From Brevibacillus thermoruber 423 (GTDB lineage Bacteria > Bacillota > Bacilli > Brevibacillales > Brevibacillaceae): a stretch of 64,000 bases of DNA. Under the pieces are notes generated by a model. The model was not told the DNA's origin. It saw only the letters and a program-made list of their open reading frames with translations, and did no database searches. Positions 1-8,625 of this stretch are shown here, one piece after another (within the stretch, counting starts at the first letter, position 1; every line of letters starts with the position of its first letter). A program made the translations under genes and the position numbers. The DNA is taken from positions 186,001 through 250,000 of the forward strand of contig NZ_KE695650.1 in the NCBI RefSeq assembly GCF_000454065.1, read 5' to 3'.

Positions 1-326
1 TCCATGAATTCGTGCGGCTTGATCCCGCCGGCGGTGGCCGTCCAGGTGATCGCCTTGAACCGGCCGTCCGCGTCTTTTTCCCATTCGTAGGTCCAGCCGG
101 GGACCGGCAGAACCGTGCCCACTTTCACACCCGCCGGGAATTCCAGACGCACCTTGACGGTGTTGCTGTCCTTTTCCACCGGGACGCGAACGGTATAGCG
201 TTCATAGGAGTCCGCTTTCGTTTCCTTCGGCCAGACGGTGACATGGGCGCTGGCCGTTCCCGCAAAGGTCAGGAGCGCTCCGGCAACGGCGAGCGTGCTT
301 ACCCATTTGTTCCAGTTCATTTTCAT
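1..326 (-). CDS. ycnI: YcnI-like copper-associated exported protein (DUF1775), 3' end cut by window
   Basis: The 108 visible residues begin with MKMNWNKW, a hydrophobic stretch and a cleavable ending near TASAHV, then a domain read as YcnI/DUF1775. In this family the histidine at the mature N terminus takes part in copper binding. The ATG is preceded by GGAGGAG, and its first four bases overlap the stop of the ycnJ-like gene (ATGA), so the two are translationally coupled. The protein is expected outside the membrane, anchored by a C-terminal helix that is not visible here because the gene leaves the window. The family call rests on the signal peptide, the position of the histidine and the partner gene. 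Confidence 0.8.
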   Translation of the reverse strand, partial: MKMNWNKWVSTLAVAGALLTFAGTASAHVTVWPKETKADSYERYTVRVPVEKDSNTVKVRLEFPAGVKVGTVLPVPGWTYEWEKDADGRFKAITWTATAGGIKPHEFM

Positions 327-1909
327 CGTGTTTCTCCTCCTCCAGGTATAAACAGCGTGTCGGTGAATTCTGCATGTGTTCCGTTGTGGAAGGCGGCGTC
401 GATCCGATAGGTCCACGTTCCGTACATGGAAAACGGAATGTCCGCCTGATAACGCCCCGTACCTGTCCGCTCGGCGGGGATGGGCTGCCTGTTCACCGCT
501 GCGTCCGGCTTGGATACCTGCACCAGGACTTGCCGCGGTTCGGTCATCGGTGCGGGGAACTCGATGGTCATGATCTGTGTACCGGGCGCCACCCGCGGGA
601 TCTGCACCACCACCTGCGCGTCACCGGCAGGAAAGGTTTTGGTGTAGGACGTCACCGGCAGGGGATACGCCGACTGGCTCATCCAGACTCCGCCCAGCAG
701 GGCCAGCGCGCCTGCCCCCCACTCCCAGCGCAGCAGGGCGGGAGACGTCAGGCGGCCGTGTTTTTGCCACCGCAGGGTCTGCGTGATCGCGAGCACGAGC
801 ATCACGGCGGTCAGCGTCACCTTGAGGCCAAGCAGCACGCTCCACGTCTGCCCTTTGGTCCACAAGACCGCCCAATCCGTTTGCTGGACGGTCATGGCGG
901 CGCCGGAGAGCAGCGCAGTGGCGGACGCGAGTAGCGCCAGCCGGACAAAGAACCGGCGAAACGGCCCCCACTCGATGGCGGCGCCGGCTTTCCTTTCCCA
1001 GCGCATCGCGAGGAGCAGGTAGGTCAGCGCCCCCAGCCAGAGCGCCAGGGCGAACAGGTGCAGAATCCGGAACGATGCGGCCAGCCACATCGGCTGTATG
1101 CCCCACGCGTGCCCGCCAAACGCCAGCGCCCCGACGGCCAGCGCCCACATGACCAGGTACCAGCCTTCCACCATGCCCGGCACGGCGGCGAGAAGCATGA
1201 GCGCAAGCTGCGCTCCGACCATCCCGAGGAAGGGGGATTGTCCGAGGATCGTCCACTGTCCTTTCTGAAACACGGAAGCCAGACCGTTCCCCGGCAGGGC
1301 GGCCAGATAGAGAAGTCCTTCGGCGATCAATCCGGCGACGAGGACGAACCACACCGCCCGCCGCCCGCGTCCGATCTCGCTCACACCTTCGGGCCAGCCG
1401 CGTCGTCGGCCGAGCCAGGAGAGCCAGAGGAGTCCGGCTCCAAACAGCAGGGTTCCTTCCACGACGTAGCGGATCACCGCCAGGGTGCGGTCGATGAGGG
1501 CGGACGTTCCATCCGATACGGGGGCGATGGTTCCGGACGCGGACCGCCCGACCGAGAACGAGAAGGACCCGTTGACCGGATGGCCGTCTTCGGAGACGAC
1601 GGACCAGACCACGGTGTACGTGCCATTGGGCAGCTTCGGCGGTTCAGCGCGCATCCGGGCGGCGTCGCCCGCTGCCAGAATCGGCCCTGCCAGCGCAATC
1701 GGGCGGCCGTTTCCGTCGTACAGCTTGAGATCAATGAGCCCTTCTTCCAGCGGCTCGCTGAACTCCAGCGTGATTTCCCCGGGGCTTGTTTGCACGACCT
1801 GTCCGTCTCGGGGGGTGGTAGACAGCAGACCGGCATGGGCAAACGCAGGGGGAGAACCTGTGCCAATCAGCATCAAAAGGATAATCCAGCACAGAACAAT
1901 TCGTCTCAT
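323..1909 (-). CDS. ycnJ: CopC-CopD fusion copper transport protein, YcnJ-like
   Basis: This 528-residue protein has a signal peptide ending in FAHAGL, a CopC domain (about residues 25-120) with the N-terminal His and a second His in EDGHPVNG, a CopD membrane domain with about eight helices (about 140-420), and a C-terminal soluble extension. Bacillus YcnJ has the same CopC-CopD fusion and is implicated in copper uptake. The start is the ATG of MRRIV, with AGGTGA six bases upstream; an upstream ATG ten codons earlier lacks a good ribosome site. It is the first gene of an operon with the ycnI-like gene, which overlaps its stop. No ycnK-like regulator is seen nearby. Confidence 0.88.
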   Translation of the reverse strand: MRRIVLCWIILLMLIGTGSPPAFAHAGLLSTTPRDGQVVQTSPGEITLEFSEPLEEGLIDLKLYDGNGRPIALAGPILAAGDAARMRAEPPKLPNGTYTVVWSVVSEDGHPVNGSFSFSVGRSASGTIAPVSDGTSALIDRTLAVIRYVVEGTLLFGAGLLWLSWLGRRRGWPEGVSEIGRGRRAVWFVLVAGLIAEGLLYLAALPGNGLASVFQKGQWTILGQSPFLGMVGAQLALMLLAAVPGMVEGWYLVMWALAVGALAFGGHAWGIQPMWLAASFRILHLFALALWLGALTYLLLAMRWERKAGAAIEWGPFRRFFVRLALLASATALLSGAAMTVQQTDWAVLWTKGQTWSVLLGLKVTLTAVMLVLAITQTLRWQKHGRLTSPALLRWEWGAGALALLGGVWMSQSAYPLPVTSYTKTFPAGDAQVVVQIPRVAPGTQIMTIEFPAPMTEPRQVLVQVSKPDAAVNRQPIPAERTGTGRYQADIPFSMYGTWTYRIDAAFHNGTHAEFTDTLFIPGGGETR

Positions 1910-1929
1910 GAGATTCACCTGACTTGAAT

Positions 1930-1941
1930 GAGTGATCACTC
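1930..1941. promoter_or_regulatory. 12-bp palindrome before the ycnJ-like gene
   Basis: GAGTGATCACTC is a perfect palindrome lying 21 bases upstream of the ycnJ-like start codon on the minus strand. It could be a repressor site for a copper-responsive regulator, but no regulator gene is visible and a 12-bp palindrome can occur by chance. Confidence 0.25.
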
Positions 1942-2094
1942 CCTTTTTACCCTACCAAGAAAACAGTTAGAGGAGAATGGCTCACTCGGGCTATTATGGC
2001 GGCAGGGGGCCGGCGTTTTTTCATGAACGCAAAGCCCAGGGACTGCATATGATTGACTATGCCATGACAGAGGGAGAGCGTCCCCGGAAAAGGA

Positions 2095-2123
2095 TTGACA
2101 GCATGTGGGGGCGGTGGTAGTAT
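2095..2123 (+). promoter_or_regulatory. Sigma-A promoter of the sulfur-scavenging operon
   Basis: TTGACA (2095-2100), a 17-base spacer and TAGTAT (2118-2123) form a near-consensus housekeeping promoter. Transcription would begin near 2130, giving a leader of about 120 nt before the ssuA-like gene. Confidence 0.75.
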
Positions 2124-2187
2124 ACAACCATAAATACAACTAATCACATAGGGATTGTTAGAAATTGTTTCGACCGGACCACCGGAG

Positions 2188-2216
2188 ACACGGTTTATAA
2201 TGAACCGTGTTTTTTT
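2188..2216 (+). terminator. Leader terminator (attenuator-like hairpin) before the ssuA-like gene
   Basis: The arms ACACGGTT (2188-2195) and AACCGTGT (2203-2210) flank a 7-base loop and run into a T-tract, the layout of an intrinsic terminator. It sits between the promoter and the first gene, about 60 nt after the expected transcript start, so it can only act on the leader. This implies attenuation by an unidentified factor. The leader is too short for a SAM riboswitch or a T-box. Confidence 0.6.
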
Positions 2217-2249
2217 GTGCCTGAATCATGAGTAAAAGGAGTTTGAACC

Positions 2250-3221
2250 ATGAAGAACGTGATCGCCGCTTTGCTGACAACGATTTGCCTGCTCGCCGCG
2301 TTGACGGCTTGCGGCAGCCAGACGCCAAAAGAGACTGCCGCCACATCCGCTGCAGAAGGGCAGCGGGTCATCCGCATCGGGTTTCAAAAATACGGCACGA
2401 TGAATGTTTTGAAGGCGCAGGGCTGGCTGGAGAAGCGCCTGGCCGACGCCGGCGTGAAGGTGGAATGGACCGAATTTCCGGGAGGGCCGCAGCTTCTGGA
2501 AGCGTTGAATGTCGGAAGCATCGAAATCGGCCATACCGGGGAGGCGCCGCCGATTTTCGCGCAGGCGGCCGGGGCCCCGCTCGTCTATTTGGCGCATGAA
2601 CCACCCAGCCCCCAAGGGGAAGGGATCTTGGTGCCAAACGGTTCCCCCGTGAAGACCGTCGCCGATTTGAAAGGAAAGAAAGTCGCGCTCAACAAAGGAT
2701 CAAACGTTCATTACCTGCTCGTAAAGCAGCTGGAAGCCGCCGGGCTGCAGTACAAGGATGTCAAGACGGCGTTTCTGCCTCCAGCCGACGCCCGAGCGGC
2801 GTTCGAGCAAGGCAGCGTGGACGCGTGGGTCGTTTGGGACCCGTTCCTGGCGGCTGCGCAAACCGCGACGAACGCCACGCTGTTGGCCGATGGGAGGGGC
2901 GTCGTCAGCAACCATGAATTTTACCTGGCGTCCCGAACATTCGCGGAAAACCATCCCGACATCATCGACGCCTTGCTGGATGAGTTGAACAAGGTGGACG
3001 AATGGGCGAAAAACAATCAGGACGAACTGGCGGAGCTGTTGTCGGCACAACTGGGCATCGATGTTCCATCACTGAAGCTGGCAGCGGGAAGGCGTGAATA
3101 CGGCGTCCGCCCGATCACGGACGAAGTGATTGCCGAGCAGCAACGCATAGCGGATACGTTCGCGAAGCTGGGACTGATTCCGCAGCCGATTCACGTGAAA
3201 GACGCCGTATGGAAAAAATAA
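2250..3221 (+). CDS. ssuA: Aliphatic sulfonate-binding lipoprotein (SsuA family)
   Basis: This 323-residue protein has a lipoprotein signal peptide with lipobox LTAC, so it should be tethered outside the membrane. The rest reads as a nitrate/sulfonate/taurine-type periplasmic binding protein ([41 protein letters not shown]). In the Ssu system it delivers alkanesulfonates to the SsuBC transporter. Here the next genes are monooxygenases; no ssuB ATPase or ssuC permease is present in this operon, so it either shares a transporter encoded elsewhere or uses a remote one. The start is the ATG after AAAAGGAG. Confidence 0.85.
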   Translation: MKNVIAALLTTICLLAALTACGSQTPKETAATSAAEGQRVIRIGFQKYGTMNVLKAQGWLEKRLADAGVKVEWTEFPGGPQLLEALNVGSIEIGHTGEAPPIFAQAAGAPLVYLAHEPPSPQGEGILVPNGSPVKTVADLKGKKVALNKGSNVHYLLVKQLEAAGLQYKDVKTAFLPPADARAAFEQGSVDAWVVWDPFLAAAQTATNATLLADGRGVVSNHEFYLASRTFAENHPDIIDALLDELNKVDEWAKNNQDELAELLSAQLGIDVPSLKLAAGRREYGVRPITDEVIAEQQRIADTFAKLGLIPQPIHVKDAVWKK

Positions 3222-3241
3222 AACACGGGGAAGGGATGACA

Positions 3242-4399
3242 ATGGAAGTTTTCTGGTTTATTCCCACACACGGAGATGGACGGTACCTGGGCACCGCCAA
3301 AGGGGCGAGGGCCGTCGACTATCCTTACATGAAACAGATCGCACAGGCCGCGGATCGGCTTGGTTTTGGCGGGGTGCTCATTCCGACGGGCAAATCGTGC
3401 GAGGACCCGTGGCTGGTCGCCGCGTCGTTGATTCCGGTGACAGAACGTCTCAAGTTTTTGGTGGCGGTGCGTCCCGGATTGATGTCGCCGACTGTGGCGG
3501 CACGGATGACCTCCACGTTCGACCGCTTGTCTGGCGGACGATTGCTGATCAACGTCGTCGCCGGTGGGGACCCGGTGGAGTTGGCGGGCGACGGACTCTT
3601 TCTCGACCATGATTCCCGGTACGCCTTGACGGATGAATTTTTGCACGTGTGGCGCAAGGAACTGCAGGGGGAAGAAGTCGATTTTGAAGGCGACCATGTG
3701 CGCGTGAAGGGTGCGAAAGTGGTGTACCCGCCGATCCAGAAACCGCATCCGCCGCTGTATTTCGGCGGCTCCTCAGCGGCCGGCCAGGAAGTGGCGGCGA
3801 AACATGTTGACGTCTACCTGACGTGGGGCGAACCGCCGGCACAGGTGGAAGCGAAGATCAAGCAGATGCGCAAGCTGGCGGAACGGCAGGGCAGAACGGT
3901 ACGGTTCGGCATCCGGCTGCACGTGATCGTGCGGGAAACGAACGAAAAAGCGTGGAACGAGGCCCACGAACTGATCCGTTATCTCGACGATGAGACGATC
4001 GCCGCCGCGCAAACCATCTTCGCCCGCTTTGACTCCGAGGGACAGAGACGAATGGCGGCCCTTCACCGCGGCGACCGTACCGCACTGGAGGTCAGCCCCA
4101 ATCTATGGGCCGGGATCGGTCTGGTGAGGGGCGGTGCGGGCACGGCGCTTGTCGGGGACGCCCAAACCGTTGCCGACAGGATGCGGGAGTACGCCGACCT
4201 GGGGATCGACACCTTTATTCTCTCCGGGTATCCGCACCTGGAGGAAGCGTATCGCACGGCAGAACTGCTCTTTCCGCTTTTGCCGCTGTCCAGGCAGCCA
4301 AAACAGCAGGAACCGCAGTCGTTCATCAGTCCATTCGGCGAACTGATCGCGAACAATGAACGGCCCAAGACGGAGGTAACCGCGCGTTCACCCAAGTGA
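3242..4399 (+). CDS. ssuD: FMNH2-dependent alkanesulfonate monooxygenase
   Basis: The 385-residue product is close to the usual length of SsuD (about 380) and opens with [18 protein letters not shown], almost the same as the enterobacterial enzyme. It is a bacterial-luciferase-like TIM barrel that cleaves sulfonates to sulfite and an aldehyde using reduced FMN and oxygen in the cytoplasm. I chose the ATG at 3242 because AAGGG lies six bases upstream; an ATG two codons earlier touches that site. It follows the ssuA-like gene by 20 bases. The C-terminal 30 residues extend beyond the barrel and are probably disordered. The NAD(P)H:FMN reductase it needs is not in the operon; the FMN reductase-like gene at 9178 could serve but is unlinked. 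Confidence 0.92.
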   Translation: MEVFWFIPTHGDGRYLGTAKGARAVDYPYMKQIAQAADRLGFGGVLIPTGKSCEDPWLVAASLIPVTERLKFLVAVRPGLMSPTVAARMTSTFDRLSGGRLLINVVAGGDPVELAGDGLFLDHDSRYALTDEFLHVWRKELQGEEVDFEGDHVRVKGAKVVYPPIQKPHPPLYFGGSSAAGQEVAAKHVDVYLTWGEPPAQVEAKIKQMRKLAERQGRTVRFGIRLHVIVRETNEKAWNEAHELIRYLDDETIAAAQTIFARFDSEGQRRMAALHRGDRTALEVSPNLWAGIGLVRGGAGTALVGDAQTVADRMREYADLGIDTFILSGYPHLEEAYRTAELLFPLLPLSRQPKQQEPQSFISPFGELIANNERPKTEVTARSPK

Positions 4400-4457
4400 A
4401 CAGCAGCCGCCAAAAGCTGAATATTCAAATGTATTCAAACGGTGAGGAGGATGATGC

Positions 4458-5537
4458 ATGTCGGTGAAATTTGCGTATTGGGTCCCCAATGTCAGCGGCG
4501 GGTTGGTGATCTCCAAGATTCTGCAGCGAACCGAGTGGTCGTTTGAAGCGAATGCCCGTTATGCCCGGTATGCGGAAGAGGCCGGTTTTGAATTCGCGCT
4601 GCTGCAGACTCGCTTTATTGCCAGCTACGGCGCGGAAAATCAGTTGGAAGCCATTACCCTTGCGTCCGCCCTTGCAGCCGTCACGCAAAACATCAAGCTC
4701 ATTGCCGCCGTGCTGCCTGGATTATGGCATCCGGGGGTGGTGGCCAAGATGATTTCCACGCTGGACCAGATCAGCCATGGCCGGGCAGCGGTCAATGTGG
4801 TCAGCGGGTGGTTCAAAGGCGAGTTCCACGGGTACGGCGAACCGTGGCTGGATCACGATGAACGGTACAGGCGATCCGAAGAATTCATCCGCATTCTCAA
4901 ACAGATGTGGTCCGAAGAAGAGACCGTGTTTCGCGGAGATTTCTACCGGATTAACGGCGCCCCGTTGAAGCCGAAGCCGGTGTCCGCTCCGCCCGTTTTC
5001 CAAGGCGGCAACTCGGCTGCAGCCAGACAAATGGCTGCCAGAGTGTCGGACTGGTACTTTATGAACGGAAATGACATCGACGGGTTCAAAGCGCAAATCG
5101 AGGATGTGAAAAGGCTGGCCGCGGCACACAACCGCACCGTGAAGTTCGGCGCCAACGCCTTTGTCATCGTCCGGGATACGGAGGAGGAAGCCAGAGCGGT
5201 TCTCCAGGACATCATTCATCACGCCGACCCGGAGGCCGTGGAGGGGTTCCGCAGCCAGGTGCGTTTTGCCGGCCAGGCGTCGCCGGAACGGCAGGGGATG
5301 TGGGCGAATTCGGATTTTTCGAATCTGGTGCAGTACAATGATGGGTTCAAAACGGGACTCATCGGAACGGCGGAACAGGTGGCGGATCGGATCATCGAAC
5401 TGAAAAAGATTGGCGTCGATCTGATCCTGACGGGCTTCCTGCATTACGAAGAAGACATTCTCGCATTCGGAAAAAACGTCATCCCGCTGGTCCGCGAAAA
5501 GGAAGAGGCGCTCGGAAAGACGGTATCCGCCAGGTAA
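4458..5537 (+). CDS. sfnG: Dimethylsulfone monooxygenase, SfnG family
   Basis: This 359-residue luciferase-like monooxygenase begins MSVKFAYWVPNVSGGLVISK, the signature opening of SfnG. SfnG uses FMNH2 and oxygen to turn dimethylsulfone into methanesulfinate, which can then be oxidised to methanesulfonate and cleaved by SsuD. It follows ssuD by 58 bases with GGTGAGGAGG before the ATG. Other family motifs seen are NVVSGWFKGEF and QGGNSAAARQMAARVSDWYF. Together with ssuD it supports growth on sulfones and sulfonates when sulfate is scarce. Confidence 0.88.
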   Translation: MSVKFAYWVPNVSGGLVISKILQRTEWSFEANARYARYAEEAGFEFALLQTRFIASYGAENQLEAITLASALAAVTQNIKLIAAVLPGLWHPGVVAKMISTLDQISHGRAAVNVVSGWFKGEFHGYGEPWLDHDERYRRSEEFIRILKQMWSEEETVFRGDFYRINGAPLKPKPVSAPPVFQGGNSAAARQMAARVSDWYFMNGNDIDGFKAQIEDVKRLAAAHNRTVKFGANAFVIVRDTEEEARAVLQDIIHHADPEAVEGFRSQVRFAGQASPERQGMWANSDFSNLVQYNDGFKTGLIGTAEQVADRIIELKKIGVDLILTGFLHYEEDILAFGKNVIPLVREKEEALGKTVSAR

Positions 5538-5557
5538 CGAAAAAAGGAGGAGAAGCC

Positions 5558-6763
5558 ATGAGTGTTCCCACCAAGGATAAGGATCTCGATCGGGATTACC
5601 AACACATACGGGAAGAAATACGGACCCTTGTCGAAACGGTGATCAAACCGAGAGCCGAAGCGACGGACCGGGATGGTGTTTTCCCGAGAGAAAACCTGCA
5701 GGCCCTGGCCGAAGCGGGCTGGAACGGCGTATTGATTCCGGAGCGGTGGGAAGGGAGAGGCTTGGACCACGCTGCCTTTGCGATTGCCGCCGAGGAAATC
5801 GGGAAAGGATGTGCCTCCACGTCATTGGTGTACGTCATGCACGTCGGAGCCGTTCAAACCATCACGCTGTACGGCAATGACGATCAGAAGGAACGCTGGT
5901 TGAAGCCTGTGCGAAAAGGGCTGATCGGAACGTATTCCACAAGCGAGCGGGCATCGGGCGGACATTGGTGGTTCAATTTCAGCGAGGCTTCCCGGGACAG
6001 CGATGCGTATGTTCTGAACGCCGAAAAGTCGTTCACCACCAGCGCGGGGCAGGCTGATTTCTATCTCGTGCAGACCCGATCACCGGGCGCCCAATCGCCT
6101 ACCGATGTGAGCTTTTTCATCGTGGACGGCCGCCTACCGGGGATTACGCCTGGTGTATGGGACGCGCTGGGCGTTCGCGGCAATCATAGCGGACCGATCC
6201 GATACGAGGGGGTTCGCGTCCATCCGCGAGATAAGCTCGGGGCTGACGGCCAGGGCAGGGAAATACTGGAGAGCGGCGTGTCTCCCGTGTATTTGATTGG
6301 ATTGGGGTCCACGTGGCTGGGGGTTGCGGAAGCGGCGTTGGAAGCCGCGGCGGAGTATGTGAAAAACATGATTCATCGTGACTTCAACAAACGGTTGGCC
6401 GATTATCAAGTGATCCGGCAGCAGCTCGCCGAGGTGAAGGTCCTGATCGACAGCCTCAAGCCATGGCAGCTTTCATTGGCGAAGCAGCTGGATGAATTGC
6501 AGAAGCAGGGCAGGCCGCAGGTGGAACTGCTTCTGCCGCTCGTCTCGTTTAAAATTCACGCGTCGGAGGTGGCCGGCAAAGCGACCAAAGCCGCATTGGA
6601 TGTGACCGGCGGGTACGGTTACAAGCGGGGCGTGTTCGAGCGGCTGTTCAGAGATGCGCGGGCCGGCATCGCGATGGGCCCTTCCAACAATATCGCCCGC
6701 GAATGGATCGGCAAATCCCTGGTCGGCCTGCCGCTTGAGCTGTGGCATGAAGGCGGCGATTAA
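5558..6763 (+). CDS. Acyl-CoA-dehydrogenase-like flavoprotein of sulfur acquisition (SfnB/SfnC/DszC type)
   Basis: The 401 residues follow the acyl-CoA dehydrogenase fold: an N-terminal helical domain, a middle beta domain with GTYSTSERASGGHWW, and a C-terminal helical domain with GGYGYKRGVFERLFRDAR. The segment after RDAR, where many acyl-CoA dehydrogenases have the catalytic glutamate, reads AGIAMGPSNN and has none. That fits flavin monooxygenase relatives such as DszC and the Sfn proteins, which use reduced flavin instead of oxidising an acyl-CoA. It is the last gene of the organosulfur operon, 20 bases after sfnG behind AAAGGAGGAG. The exact substrate cannot be read from sequence; a true acyl-CoA dehydrogenase using another base residue is possible. 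Confidence 0.75.
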   Translation: MSVPTKDKDLDRDYQHIREEIRTLVETVIKPRAEATDRDGVFPRENLQALAEAGWNGVLIPERWEGRGLDHAAFAIAAEEIGKGCASTSLVYVMHVGAVQTITLYGNDDQKERWLKPVRKGLIGTYSTSERASGGHWWFNFSEASRDSDAYVLNAEKSFTTSAGQADFYLVQTRSPGAQSPTDVSFFIVDGRLPGITPGVWDALGVRGNHSGPIRYEGVRVHPRDKLGADGQGREILESGVSPVYLIGLGSTWLGVAEAALEAAAEYVKNMIHRDFNKRLADYQVIRQQLAEVKVLIDSLKPWQLSLAKQLDELQKQGRPQVELLLPLVSFKIHASEVAGKATKAALDVTGGYGYKRGVFERLFRDARAGIAMGPSNNIAREWIGKSLVGLPLELWHEGGD

Positions 6764-6949
6764 TCGCATATCGCTTTCGCAGGGAAACGAAGTCGAGCTG
6801 GTATGCTCATGTTGTATATACAGCTTACAGGACGATCCCCAACCTCTTTCTCATGGAGTTGCGACGATTCGCCGATAACTCTGTGTAAAGGGGTTCTTTT
6901 TTTGGGGGATTGTGGATTCACCACTTGTGGAACGGCAGGGGGGAAATGG

Positions 6950-7666
6950 ATGTCCAGCAAGGTGTTATTCTGGGATTTTGACGGGACGTTGGGGCATCGC
7001 CGAGGGGGGAAGTGGAGCAGCGCCTTGCTCGAAGCCTTACACGAAATAGAACCTGATTGCGACGTTACCCTGGATGATCTCAAACCGTTAGTAAGCAGCG
7101 GTTTTCCGTGGCACCACCCTGATGTGGCACACACACATCTTCATACGCCTGAATTATGGTGGTCGAGTCTCAGAAAACAGGTGATTGAAAAAGCCTACCG
7201 CTCATTGGGTTATCATGAACATGCAGCGCAAAGGCTGGCTTTGATTGCACAGGAAACCTATATCGATGTGAAAAAATGGGCGCTGTATGAAGACGCGCTT
7301 CCTGTGTTGGAGCGTCTAAAAGAACAAGGCTGGATCCATGCCGTCATTTCCAATCATGTTCCTGAGCTGCAAGACATCCTGAATTATTTAGGTTTAACAG
7401 ATTTTATTTCAGTAATAATAAACTTTTCGTTGGAAGGATATGAGAAACCACATCCACAACTCTACCAAATCGCATTGCAAAAGGTAGGGAATCCCCGTAC
7501 AGTATGGATGATTGGCGACAATCTACATGCAGACGTCCTTGGGGCAGAAAACGTAGGGATTAAAGGAATTTTAGTGAGGACAGAAGAGAAAAGGGCCGCG
7601 TTTCAGGCCAAAGATCTGTATGAAATCCCCAACATTCTCGCACGGGTTGAACAGCAGGAGCCATGA
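6950..7666 (+). CDS. HAD-family hydrolase
   Basis: This 238-residue protein carries all HAD motifs in order: FWDFDGTLG near the start (nucleophile Asp), VISNH (motif II), EKPHPQLY (Lys, motif III) and MIGDNLHADVLGAENVG (motif IV). The large cap insert between motifs I and II is typical of phosphoglycolate-phosphatase-like members. The substrate is unknown. The start at ATG 6950 follows AGGGGGGA; an earlier in-frame ATG would add about 49 residues with no HAD similarity. Codon choice is more AT-rich than that of the preceding operon. The 186 bases before it hold no recognisable gene. Confidence 0.85.
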   Translation: MSSKVLFWDFDGTLGHRRGGKWSSALLEALHEIEPDCDVTLDDLKPLVSSGFPWHHPDVAHTHLHTPELWWSSLRKQVIEKAYRSLGYHEHAAQRLALIAQETYIDVKKWALYEDALPVLERLKEQGWIHAVISNHVPELQDILNYLGLTDFISVIINFSLEGYEKPHPQLYQIALQKVGNPRTVWMIGDNLHADVLGAENVGIKGILVRTEEKRAAFQAKDLYEIPNILARVEQQEP

Positions 7667-7893
7667 TGTCCACGCCGGGTGATTGTTTTGCGATTCTGAT
7701 CAAGGAAACGCATAAAAAGAAAGCAAGCAGCGCGATCCGTAAGCTAAACGTTCATTCCTGTCTGTTTCCGGCCAACGGAGATTGGCTTGCAGTCGTAACG
7801 GAAAATGCAGTCGAAAGCGGATCGGAACACGTACAACATCTATCGGCTCGACTCCACCCCCCAGTCCTTTTACTTCGTGTTCCGGGAAAATAA
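7663..7893 (+). CDS. Small unrecognised ORF overlapping the HAD gene, possibly frameshifted
   Basis: This 76-codon ORF starts at ATGATG, overlapping the HAD stop in the ATGA style of coupled genes. The first 45 residues (CFAILIKETHKKK, NGDWLAVVTE) look like ordinary protein. The last part becomes proline and leucine rich (ARLHPPVLLLRVPGK), while the +1 frame over the same bases reads as more natural protein (see 7805-7921). It may be the 5' part of a gene broken by a frameshift. I do not recognise the family. Confidence 0.4.
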   Translation: MMSTPGDCFAILIKETHKKKASSAIRKLNVHSCLFPANGDWLAVVTENAVESGSEHVQHLSARLHPPVLLLRVPGK

Positions 7894-7921
7894 AGATATT
7901 GTAGGTCTTCATGTATCGTAG
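7805..7921 (+). pseudogene. Out-of-frame continuation of the small ORF, or independent 38-aa ORF
   Basis: In the +1 frame relative to the ORF at 7663 an ATG opens 38 codons with the segments YNIYRLDSTPQSFYF and ENKDIVGLHVS, which look more protein-like than the overlapping frame. A single indel near 7800-7850 would join the two. A stop lies just before the ATG, so it could also be an independent microprotein, but no clear ribosome site is visible. Confidence 0.3.
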
Positions 7922-7971
7922 TATCGTCAGTTTTTTTAAATAAGTATAGACTGACTTGTCACAAATACAAA

Positions 7972-8018
7972 CAGCAGCCTTGGACGAGAGAATAAGGTCC
8001 TAGACTGCTGCTGCTTTC
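7972..8018. terminator. Probable bidirectional terminator between the HAD and SRPBCC genes
   Basis: CAGCAG and GGAC on the left pair with GTCC and CTGCTG on the right, with an internal mismatch, followed by CTGCTTTCTT. The left flank is A-rich, so it can also serve the convergent minus-strand pair. Confidence 0.5.
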
Positions 8019-8109
8019 TTGCACTAACGCCCCCTTTCGTTCAACAGGAACTTGCATAAAAAGGGCCAATTGGCACTTTTAACGTGTCACCCCTTTACCA
8101 ATCCTGCTC

Positions 8110-8625
8110 TCAATTGATCCCCAACAGCTCTGCATACCGCGCGAACAGTTCCCGCCAACCGTAGTTGACCGCGTTATGTCCCACCATTGAGGGCATCTTC
8201 TCGCCAGCCAATGTTCCAGCAAGGCCGTCAAGACAAAGGTGCCATCCCGCCGCGTAGGAGGGTGCTTCCTGACGATCTGCGAAGCGGTGTCGAAGAACCA
8301 GGAAGGTCTTGTCTCCATCACCGCTCAGTTCCCATCGCAGGATGTCGTCCCCCCATCTAAATACGAGCAGGTGCGGTGCGTTGACTTCCAGGACATATCC
8401 TTCCTTCTCATCGGCCTCGGGCATGTCGATGTGTGCCAGTCGTACCGCCCCGGTCGTGGTCAGATCCCTGTCTGTCGTGAAAGGTCCCCAATTGGGGATC
8501 TGCTCGGCCTGGGTCAGTGCAGCCCAGACCTCCTCGCGCGGATGCTCCAGGATCCGTTCGAGCACAAGGACCCAGTCGCCGTCGTCTCGGGTGAGGCGGG
8601 GATTTCCTGAAACGTGTGAACTCAC
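8110..8625 (-). CDS. SRPBCC (AHSA1-type) domain protein
   Basis: The 171 residues form a START/Bet v1-like fold: RILEHPREEVWAALTQAEQIPNW at the start and WHLCLDGLAG with NYGWRELFARYAELL at the end are typical of AHSA1-type proteins. They bind small hydrophobic ligands or act as stress-related partners; no specific ligand can be assigned. The gene overlaps the end of the ArsR-family gene by four bases (ATGA). The ArsR-SRPBCC pair is widespread in Gram-positive bacteria, and the regulator usually controls the operon itself. Confidence 0.8.
   Translation of the reverse strand: MSSHVSGNPRLTRDDGDWVLVLERILEHPREEVWAALTQAEQIPNWGPFTTDRDLTTTGAVRLAHIDMPEADEKEGYVLEVNAPHLLVFRWGDDILRWELSGDGDKTFLVLRHRFADRQEAPSYAAGWHLCLDGLAGTLAGEKMPSMVGHNAVNYGWRELFARYAELLGIN

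Noticed and set aside
2130..2216. SAM riboswitch or T-box in the ssuA leader
   Set aside because: The leader is too short and lacks the conserved helices. Only a terminator hairpin is evident.
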